Position numbers and translations under genes: made by a program
Shown here: positions 55,215-64,000 of the stretch, piece after piece
Position numbering within the stretch: position 1 is the first letter of the stretch
Layout: every line of letters begins with the position of its first letter
The notes under the pieces: generated by a model
The model's database searches: none
What the model saw: the letters and a program-made list of their open reading frames with translations, nothing else
What the model was told of the DNA's origin: nothing
DNA from: Mactra quadrangularis
Lineage: Eukaryota; Mollusca; Bivalvia; Venerida; Mactridae
Direction of reading: 5' to 3'
Assembly: GCA_025267735.1 (NCBI GenBank)
Contig: CM046304.1
Coordinates: forward strand, 23,935,381 to 23,999,380
DNA: 64,000 nucleotides

Positions 55215-56925
55215 CCCATGAACTGGTCAATCCAGATGTCATACCGATGAATAAACATACCAACTTTCATTTAGATATCTTGATTAGTACTGAAAATAAT
55301 CCACTTTGAAAAACTAAGCTTAAATGTTAAAGTATAAAAGGGGCATATCTCCAAAAATATGTGATCCAGAGTTATGTCCCTCTATAGTTGAATAGATGTA
55401 GTACCGTTGAGTAAGCATACTAACTTTCATTTAAATATCTTGACTATCTATAAAAATATTAAACTTTGAAATACTTTTACCTTAAATGTTAAAGTATAAA
55501 AAGGGCCATAACTAAAAGAATACATTTAGAGTTATGTCCTTTGTAGTTGTGTAAATGTAGTACTGATGAATAAGCATACCAACTTTCATTCAAACTGATT
55601 GGTTTTGAAGGTACTTCACTTTGAAAACTTTTATCTTAGATATTGAAGTATAAAAGATGCATTACTAATCATAAATCTAGAGTTATTTACCTTTATAGTT
55701 GTGTAGATGTATAGTGCGGACATATTGACCCCGACCTTACCTTTCTCATTTGCATCTTATTATCAGATACACATATCCCGGCGAAAATCAATACCACGCC
55801 TAATCTACACTTCGGCTCGTTACGTATTTACATTGATTGTAAATAGCATCGGCGGGTACTTAGTAGGGTTGCATGGGGCTTGTAGGTTTTGAGGGTGTAA
55901 TGTCGGCTATGGCTTACATTATAAGTTTAACAAGACATGTATAGAGTATATATGTGCATTCAAACGTGAAACTTGTTTTCTTACATTTGTAATTACAAAT
56001 TAGAATAACATGGGCGGGGATGGCGGTTGTGGGGCTAAAACCTACAACTTTTGAATTGGTAGCTAGCCTCATCGTATAATATTCTGGTCCGGCCTATGTG
56101 TAATAGAGACTCATTGTACACTTTAAATGTACTTTAAAATTAATCCCTGTGTTATAATTACATTCGAGCCTTGACGGTATAATCCGATTGTTTTCGAACA
56201 TTGATACTACCTTCGTATTCAATGTAATGAATATTCTTGCATAAAGGTCAGGTCGGGGTCAATGTGTCCGCACTATAGTACGGATGAATAAGCAAACCAA
56301 GTTTCATTCAAATGTCTTAATCATTATTGAAGATCTTTTACTTTAAAAACTGTTACCATAAGTATTAAACGTTTAAAAAGGGCATGATTCCCAAAATAAA
56401 GCATCCAGAGTTGTATAGTTGTGTAAATGTAGTACCATTGAATAAGCATAGCAAGTTTCATTTAAATGTCTTAATTATTATTGAAGATATTTTGAAAACT
56501 TTAACCATAAATGTTAAAGTATAAAAGGGGCATGACTCTCAAAATAAAACATTCAGAGTTATGTACCTTTATAGTCTCTTGTAGGTGTAGTACCAATGAA
56601 TAAGCATAGAATCCTTCATTCATAAATTTAGATTAGTATTGAAGAAATTTCGTTTTGGAAAAAAACCCATTAACTTCAAATTTTGCATTTTTTTAAGTAT
56701 GATAGGGGCGTAACTCCAAATATAATTCATCCAGAGTTACGTACCTAAACAGTATGGTTGATTTAGTCCAAATGAATAAGTATACTGACTTTCAATTGAA
56801 TATCTTCGAAAGTGTTGAAGATATAAGTCCTTTAAAAAACTTTAATGTCACAAGCAACGCCAAAGCCAACGCCGACGCAAAAGTGACAACAAAAGCTCCC
56901 ATTTTCTCTGAAAAGTCTAGTTAAT
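55215..56925 (-). repeat. Degenerate tandem array, inverted relative of 31960-33910
   Basis: Units show GAATAAGCATACCAACTTTC-ATT, TTAAATGTTAAAGTATAAAAG-GGGCAT and CCAGAGTTATGTCC(C/T)T-ATAGTTGTGTA-ATGTAGTACC, in the opposite orientation to the 32-33.8-kb array. The block ends with GCCAACGCCGACGCAAAAGTG then TTTTCTCTGAAAAG and a TAGTTAA end (about 56925), probably a true element end. Confidence 0.7.
55712..56275. mobile_element. 564-bp MITE inserted into the tandem array
   Basis: Left end TAGTGCGGACATATTGACCC; inverse right end TAGTGCGGACACATTGACCC, matching on for about 30 bases. TA flanks both sides (55710-55711 and 56276-56277). Other units of the host array read GATGTAGTACC at this spot, giving the empty site GATG-TA-GTAC. 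No transposase inside; the frame at 55707-55892 is accidental. Confidence 0.9.
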
Positions 56926-58908
56926 ACAAATTCATGAATACAGTATAAAAACACAGAAATAAACAAGAAATATCTTTTACAAAATTAGGAACAAAGGCAA
57001 TATTATAATAGCTAGAATTAAGACACAAACATGTAGTACTAAGAGCTGGATATTTAAAGCGTGGGTAGCGAATGAATACAAAAATAAATTACAAAAAAAT
57101 GCTAATTTTTCGAACTATTGAAACCTTATTCAGTGAATAAGAGTAAAAATACATTCATTCTATATCTGTACAGTTGTTCAAAACGATGCGTTAGTTCAAC
57201 TTGGTTTTTACTAGATTTTAAATGGAACTACTTGTCATTTCGTACGGTTGTAAACCGTCCCGCGAGAACTGCTTCATAACAAGTTAGGCTTTACTATATT
57301 CATTTCATTGTTTGCGTCCGGTCAATAGTTTAAACCTACCTAACACACATATAAAAACAAACGATCAGAGCTTGAAACATATTATTAAGCTGCAGTTCGA
57401 TAAAACACCTTGTTGAGTTCGGTCATTATCGATTATGTCTAATAAGCCACTTAGTAATTATGCCATTTTGAAATCTAACTTTCACACCATCCACTGTATT
57501 ATCTTCGCATTGCAAACAATGAAGAGTCCAAATCGTAGCCAACATAGATTCAAGAGCACGAATACTGGTAAATGCTCTTTCAAAGAGATGTTGTGGCATA
57601 AATCATATGTTTTGAAATGTTTGTTTTCAATTTGAAAGGTTGAAAAACGATCGTACTGCAAAGACAAAACACAATTGATATGATATGGTATAGCCTTATC
57701 TAGCGCTGAGTTAGTTTGACGTCACGCTGAGGGGACACTCAATTCTGTTCATTCTACATATAGACGATCAGGATACCCGCATACACTATTCAGTTTCTCG
57801 GGCTGCAATTATGTAAGACATCGTACATACAAGGGCTGAGATTATAACGATATAGTGCAAGAAATTCGCATGAGATTTTGTAACTTTTGTGGATAGGACT
57901 GGCTCGGTTTTTACCATAAGAGCCAATGCAAATCACTGAAATTACCGCATGTTAACTTTGACCGGTACCCTGAAAGGGCACCGTCAAAAATCATTTACAA
58001 CTGATTTATTTGAAGTTGATTTTTCACATATTCACATTCCCAGATGGACCTTCGTATTGAGAATTGCCGATGTACATAAAGTTAGAAGCAAGTAAAAATT
58101 GTGTTAGGCTATTAATTAATATCTTTTCAAAATGTAGAACTTTTATTGAGAAACAGAACTGATTAATTACAGCACCAATTAAGCTATACATCATAAATCA
58201 CTGACTTAAGTATAATGTATAAAAATGGACTTGAGAACTTGGTTTTGTAACATTTAATATTAACATGGTCCTCTATTCTAAATGAATGTTTCTGAGGGGA
58301 AATCAAGATAAAAACACTTATTTCAAGGCCTGTGGTGTTCATTTTGAAGGGATCCAGACACGTAAAAATGCGATATTGACCAGTTGAGGGTTAAGCCATA
58401 TCGATACAGTAGCTGAAATACATATTTTCTATTAAAATATCAAAATAAGTCATTATAAGTTTAAAACACTGACTTATTTGAATATGGAATGTATCATTCA
58501 ATATGGAATTCACTATTTATAAACATGGGACTACGTGTAGCCCCTTTAACCGTTATAAACATAAGCATTCATGTAGCCCCTTTAACATTTATAAACATGA
58601 GACTTCATATAGCCCCTTTACAAATATAAGACTAAATGTATCACATGTGTTGGGACATCTTCACTAAGGATTAAACACTAAAATCTAGTCCAAATTTAGT
58701 TCATGCGCCGCATGGACAAAATCCACTATATACAGTCTCTGTAAACCAATAACTAGTATAATGAACTAGAATAGAAATTTAGTTCATGATACGTGTATCC
58801 ACGGCTCATCTCAAGGATCTTGGTAAAAACGAAACAGTACGTAAGGATACGCAAGAGTTCGCACGAGTCCTTGCGGAGCTTGATCGCACGGCGCCCGTAC
58901 GGTGCCCT
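56926..58908. other. Long stretch without a supported gene, one short tandem repeat
   Basis: Overlapping frames at 57435-57667 on both strands show no motif. At about 58528-58632 a 35-40-bp unit with TAGCCCCTTTA and TATAAACAT is repeated three times. Frames at 58786-59017 overlap on both strands and run into the dispersed repeat. Confidence 0.35.
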
Positions 58909-60180
58909 CACAGCTATTTTTGGAAGGAATTCTTTTCAAAGAATTCCTTTCTATGTCAACGCTGTGGGAAATTTGAAAAAGAACGAACAACACCTTCAAC
59001 TCAATAGAAATCAATGAGTCAATGCGACCAAGAAATAGTGCAGCAGAAAAATATGTGTACTATCAAAAGTAGATAAGTTGAAAAAAGTAATTTAAACAAA
59101 TACTTAAAATTATGATATTTAATGTTTTTTACACATTAATCTAACAACTTTCTAACTATGCACGGAGAGATTTTTTTTGTATTATTGCACATTAGTATCT
59201 ACCAAACGCTTGTATATATAGGTTACATACCACTAAATGGTAACCGGAAGTGAGCATTTACCGGAAGTAGAAAGTGTGACATAGTCCTTATTTATTTTTT
59301 GAGAGCGCATGGATACCTCATTTGTGGTGCTTTTTAATATTGAAAAGTATGTATGTCTTTGACAATGCTTTTCCTATGAAATTATGCAAAAATTCAATGG
59401 ATCTGGTTTGTTTAGTCGCGAAAACTGGTTAAAAGGGGAGATGACTCTGTACGGCTGGTGAAGAGTTAAAAACCAGGACATTTTCAGGGTAGGAACTTTC
59501 AATCGAAATTTATTTTCTTATAAGTAACGTAACTTTTTTCTAATACTGATCATTTTGAGGGGAATAGATAGATCTTTCAGCCTATATATGGTTTGGGGTA
59601 TCTTACGTACCTTGGTCATAGTGTAATTTGTCATTGAAAATGAGACTTTTTATATACAACAAAGAAGGATTTTATTTAGTGGTATGTAACCTATATATAC
59701 AATTTTAACGAGCGGCTATCACAGCAGGGGTTTACTTTGAGAGCGTAAAGCGCTGGACTTTTATCGTAGTTAAGCAACGAAATGTAAGGTTAATCTTTGA
59801 ATGGGTGTCCGTAGAGGTTTAGTGACAGCGCGAAGCGAATTTCATAAATGTTTTTTTTTTTTTTTTAATAGACCGCAACAAATTAATCGTTATGTTCGTC
59901 TGATTTCTCGCACCTTAAAATCCAAAAAAATGCGTCCGCACCTTAAATGAACGCATCATCAATTTCGGAAAATCAGAAGTTTTCACACTTGACCAAGTAG
60001 AAATTGAACTAAAAATTAGAAATTTGAGTTCTAAATAGCAAAATAAATCAGCAAATTTCACTGTTACGGTAAAGCAGTAATGTATTCTTGCTAACATACG
60101 GCATTAGAAATTACAATGACACAATCCATTGTTCAGAAATATGATAACTACACTCTGTCTTAGACCGTAAACTGAACATT
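58909..60180 (+). repeat. Dispersed repeat, copy B
   Basis: Same orientation and order of words as 9987-10770 (for example TTCCTTTCTATGTCA, the CAACACCTTCAACTCAATAG run, ATACTTAAAATTATGA, AACAAATTAATCGT, TTTCACTGTTACGGTAAA). It is longer because of the MITE at 59212-59700 and a poly-T run near 59850. No coding content. Confidence 0.75.
59212..59700. mobile_element. 489-bp MITE with perfect 27-bp inverted ends
   Basis: 59212-59238 (GTATATATAGGTTACATACC then ACTAAAT) is the exact inverse of 59674-59700. The outer TATATA may include the target duplication. Copy A of the host repeat lacks this segment. No transposase inside. The perfect ends suggest recent activity. Confidence 0.9.
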
Positions 60181-60199
60181 TACTCTCTCTACACACCTT

Positions 60200-62655
60200 G
60201 GGCCACTTTCACAAAAAATCTTAAGTTTTTTCATAAGTCAAGGCTTAAGCTTGGACTTAAGTTAAAAGTTGTGGTGAACTTAAGTTTTTACTAAGTCAGT
60301 TTCTCGAAAAAACTTGAGACAATCTTATCTGTTCCTGGCTTAAGTCTGGTGTTAAGTTTTGACTATATCAATGTTTCATAGCTACGCTGTTAAATCTGTC
60401 AATTTTAAACCGGTAATGTGTAAATCATCAATAGTATGATGTAATACATGTACAATCTTTTAGCAATAACTTATATACACATCACACAAACACATTGAAT
60501 ATCAATACACGATGTCCTCGTGTTATCCTTGTACAAACAGAGAACGAAAGTAAAACAAAAAAGGTTGATGTATAGTGCGTATAGGTCGTTAGCGTTAAAG
60601 CTGGACCCCTAAAATCATGAAATATCTCAATAACTATCGGATGGAATTAACTCAAATTTTGTATGTGATCATAACTAGCATTTTCCTTCTCAAATCCAAA
60701 AATTCAGAATTTTTCTTTTATTACATTACATACTTCCCATAGACATGCAATGCAAATTTTGAAGCCAAAAAGAGACTTTTGTTAAATGGGTAAGTGCCGT
60801 AATCAGAACAGCCACATAACAGTAGATACAAAATAATAGCTAAATATGAGGCCCGGTTAGAAATTACATTTGATAACAAAGTATAACAGTATATACAAAC
60901 TCAAATATCATCATCACTGTCGTCTGTATCGTCAAAATCTATACAAATTCTACACGTACGATTTTTAAGACGGGCCTCTGCTTTACAATTCAGTAGACCC
61001 TCGAGTGTTTATTTAAGCGACAAATTTACAGTAAACGCACGGGACTTTGTATAAATACACTGGAAGTATAACAATGTTATTATCAGAACAGCTTATTTTA
61101 CCTCCCGCCGGATTTTTGATAAAAAATTCCAAATATTTTGCATTATACCTTATGGAAAAATTTTTTATTTATCTAATAAAAATTCTGAAAATTTAAATCC
61201 TAGAAGGAAAAATTGAAATAAGATTGTATTAAAATTTTTAGCAAAATCGCTGTTATAGTTTAAAAGATATTTACGGTGAATAGGGGTCCAGCATTAACGC
61301 AAACGACCTATACAAAAAAACAAAACACTGTTTATAATAACAATACAGTGAACTACAGGTCATCCACGTAAACATTGCGTATGTAAACACAGCCAGTTTC
61401 ATTACACATTAATATTTAGGGGTGATTTATTTTTACAATTTTATAGTTACTTAGTTTTCTCTTATTTAATGAACATATTATGATATATAATTTAAAATAT
61501 GCATATACACTATTTAAAATAAATGTTAACAATCAAAATGGTATGTTTAAATCAGTAAAATGCTGTTCATGCATCAGCTTTTTCACCTATTCAGTGGGCA
61601 AGTCCATTGTTTAAAGTACAAAAACAAGCATGACCTAGAATACGACCTGTAACCCTCGACAAGGGATGCCCAGGATGACTTTAAAATAAACATTGTGATA
61701 TGTTTTCTTGTGTCTAAGTTGTTGGTGTAATGGAAAGCGTTCTACCATAACAAGCATGATTTAAAGTGGTGGTGGTTTATCAACCATGCTAATTTTGTTA
61801 AAATGAATTACACAAATTTTATTTTCAATACTGCCTACCCCTGAAATGCATTGTCTCAATTTTAATGTTTACCAAAACACGTTTTGTTTTTTTGTACGCA
61901 CTTATAATATATATATGTAGAGTTTGAAAAACAAAACAAAATCACTCTGCAGGCAAAGCTTTCATGACTAATTAGAAAGCAGCCAAATATTTGGATTTGT
62001 GAGGCTATCACTGAAAAGGTAAATCAATATTTTCTTATTTAAATTCTGCATTTCGTTGCTACATAATTTAATTTGTTTGCTTTTATTTTGCATTCAAACC
62101 TCAAAACTGTTGTCAGATAGCTTTAATCATCTTCACACGCATTTTATTTGTTCGCCTCTTCATAGAAATAGTGATACATATATGAATTTGAATGCCATTT
62201 ATTCTATGAATCATGTAATTTGAATTCTGTTACAATCACCCGTAGCATAAAATTTTAATGCAACAAGAACTTTCATGTAAATTGGCAAACTATGTGACCT
62301 GCTTGTAGGTCGCACTAAATGGCCTTGCAGTAACTTGCTAGTCTAGATAACCTATACATATTTATTAAGTATTGGTCGTCAAACACTTCTAATAGGTGAA
62401 ATATATTCTAAATATTCGCGGCCTACTCAAATGACATCTTCGAATTAAAACATTGGGCGCAGCCATATTGAAATTTCTGACAAAAGTCACATATTTTTTA
62501 CTTAAGTCACCTCCCTAGGTGACTTAAGTTTTGTCTTAAGTTTATGTTTCAAAATCGACTTAAGTTATTTTGTGAAACAGTGATAAGATAAAAACTGGAC
62601 TTAAGCAACAACTTAAGTTTAAAAATGAACTTAAGTTGTTTCGTGAAAGTGGCCC
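60200..62655. mobile_element. 2.46-kb DNA element with CTTAAG-rich inverted ends
   Basis: The left end GGGCCACTTTCACAAAAAAT and the inverse right end GGGCCACTTTCACGAAACAA lead into about 160 bases on each side studded with CTTAAG/ACTTAAGT words (60200-60360 and 62490-62655). No transposase frame is seen inside. The middle (61311-62490) holds nothing recognisable. A nested MITE is at 60582-61310. Target duplications were not resolved. Confidence 0.75.
60582..61310. mobile_element. 729-bp MITE nested in the CTTAAG element
   Basis: The left end TAGGTCGTTAGCGTTAAAGC then TGGACCCCTA pairs with the right end TAGGGGTCCAGCATTAACGC then AAACGACCTA. TA flanks both sides (60580-60581 and 61311-61312). 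No transposase inside. Confidence 0.85.
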
Positions 62656-62659
62656 CTGG

Positions 62660-63430
62660 TATTAACAAAAGTAATACCAAAGACAAATGAAGTTATATTT
62701 CCGTATGAACTCATGAAGGTGTAAACCTCTTATACCCTACTTCTAACTAGTTTAAAATTCAATTGAATTTTCACCTGGAGTACTGAATTGTTAACTTGCT
62801 TTATATAGCATAGAACTACTTATTACGTGATTACACTATAGTCTATAGATATATGGTTATATGTTATATAAGAAAGTCCATACTTTTTCTGCTCTTTTTA
62901 ACTTATGGTAAATAAATGTCTTAGAAACCGCACAAATTTATTCTTCGCTTTCGATCGCTTCTCAAAATTCAAAATATGGAAAAAGAATTTATTTGCTCTT
63001 TAGCTCCATTCTTTGGAACAAAATACATAGAACATGTGATCAATTTGTTGTGGCCTTAACTCAATGGCAACACATTGTTTAGGTTACATCGTGACCAGCA
63101 ATCCACCTATCACTGTTCCTGAAAAGACTCAATCTCTGGATTACTACTAGATGCAATTCAGTGACTGAACACTGCCGTATTAAAATGATTTAGAATCAGT
63201 GTTAGGAGGGAGAATGACCGTAGAAATTATTTCATGGCATAGCTCCACGAAAGTATGCCCTGCCCATGAATCAAAACATACAACTTCTCGATAAGTAGCA
63301 TAATATGCATGTAAAATGAAATATGAAACACATTCGATTATGATTGATAAAGAGATGATGATGGATATCGAAATAGTAACTTTGAATTCCTAAAATCGGT
63401 CAAAAATTCCTTCCAACAGTACTTTCAGTA
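62660..63430 (+). repeat. Dispersed repeat, copy B of 22535-23060
   Basis: Same orientation and word order as 22535-23060. About 240 extra bases lie in the middle (roughly 62790-63020), absent from copy A. Confidence 0.65.
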
Positions 63431-63477
63431 CTTTGATTATATTTATGTGACTGTAGCATTATTTAGATTAACCTTAA

Positions 63478-63560
63478 TTACGCCCGGCTAATAAAGTCGG
63501 TAGCGCGCAAGTCAACTGATCGAGGGCTCAAGGGTTCAATTCTCAGGCGGGGCATACTTT
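63478..63560 (+). mobile_element. tRNA-like SINE head
   Basis: CGCCCGGCTAATAAAGTCGG then TAGCGCGCAAGTC is followed by a B-box-like GGGTTCAATTCTC. It is related to the antisense segment at 22892-22945. The acceptor region and B box are imperfect, so it is a decayed SINE rather than a tRNA gene. Confidence 0.45.
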
Positions 63561-63699
63561 CATAGAACTTATTTCTACGGCCATTTTCCCTCCTATCACA
63601 GACTTTTAAACTATGTAGGCAGTTGTCAGTCACTGACGAAAGTACATTGTATGTTTCATACCCGGGAACAGCTAAATCCTAACATAAAGTCTTTCAAGG

Positions 63700-63768
63700 A
63701 ACGGTGATCCAACAGATTGACTGAGGATCTAGTTAGTCTTGGTTCAAGTCCCACATGGGGCAATACTA
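63700..63768 (+). mobile_element. Possible second tRNA-like fragment
   Basis: TAGTCTTGGTTCAAGTCCCAC contains a good B box (GGTTCAAGTCC) but no clear A box at tRNA spacing. Probably part of the same SINE-rich stretch; 63769-64000 holds nothing recognised. Confidence 0.3.
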
Positions 63769-64000
63769 ATTTTCTTGAGAGAGTAATTTACCTCAAGTCG
63801 TTCCTCTCCACCAGGTAATAAAATGTACTGTGAAGATCTCATATTTGAAGGTGATTTTAATAATCATTGGTTATCATACAAAATTGTTAAGCCTGCTGAA
63901 CGTGCACATGGAAACAGACTTTAAACCGCTCTTTAACCAGTTTATTAAATAGGACAAATCCTTGAAAACAATCAAATACCCATAAGATTACACTAAAAAG

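Noticed and set aside
61718..61790. tRNA-like gene near 61.7 kb
   Set aside because: Only an A-box-like phrase is present; no B box at the right distance.

Overview
This is about 64 kb of AT-rich eukaryotic DNA, most likely from a marine invertebrate and best fitting a bivalve mollusc. The clues are a HEPN/CXorf38-like plus STAND-NTPase plus ankyrin gene, tRNA-derived SINEs, BEL/Pao and F-type-envelope retroelements, Tc1/mariner copies and many MITEs. There are no bacterial operons, no CRISPR array and no rRNA genes. Host coding content is low. Most of the window is layered mobile DNA, and several layers can be ordered in time from insertions inside insertions.

Layout. 0-2.6 kb: 3' part of an L1/Tx1-like LINE. 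2.6-4.7 kb: a Cys-rich small ORF and a hAT-like MITE. 4.7-8.4 kb (minus): the one substantial host-type gene, with a CXorf38/HEPN-like exon carrying a membrane segment, followed by a P-loop STAND ATPase with ankyrin repeats and a C-terminal membrane anchor. 8.7-10.8 kb: a 51-bp minisatellite and copy A of a dispersed repeat. 11-24.4 kb: SINEs, MITEs, ACGT-rich repeats and several weak candidate exons. 26.9-33.8 kb: a tRNA-like sequence followed by a retroelement primer-binding motif, and a degenerate tandem array hit by a SINE. 34.4-35.7 kb: a 614-bp tandem duplication with long hairpins. 55-64 kb: a second array in inverted orientation hit by a MITE, copy B of the dispersed repeat with a perfect 27-bp-TIR insertion, and a CTTAAG-rich DNA element carrying a nested MITE.

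The centre (37.6-54.5 kb) is the most informative part. Two nearly identical 1.38-kb repeats flanked by TTAA lie in opposite orientations. Between and beyond them are the two halves of one LTR retroelement (5' LTR with PBS on minus at 43.2 kb; PPT and 3' LTR on plus at 53.5 kb). Outside the LTRs are the two halves of one Tc1/mariner transposase, also facing the wrong way relative to each other. The 4-bp target duplication CCAG and the transposase reading frame match across the split. The simplest explanation is an inversion of about 12 kb by recombination between the two 1.38-kb repeats, or an assembly error of the same shape. The split retroelement has an intact 627-codon F-like envelope ORF with its own splice donor and acceptor but no recognisable gag or pol. 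The inverted segment also holds an internally deleted BEL/Pao element (226-bp LTRs, 5-bp target duplication) sitting inside a SINE, and a frameshifted LINE fragment.

All calls rest on reading the sequence by eye. Family names come from remembered motifs, not from searches.
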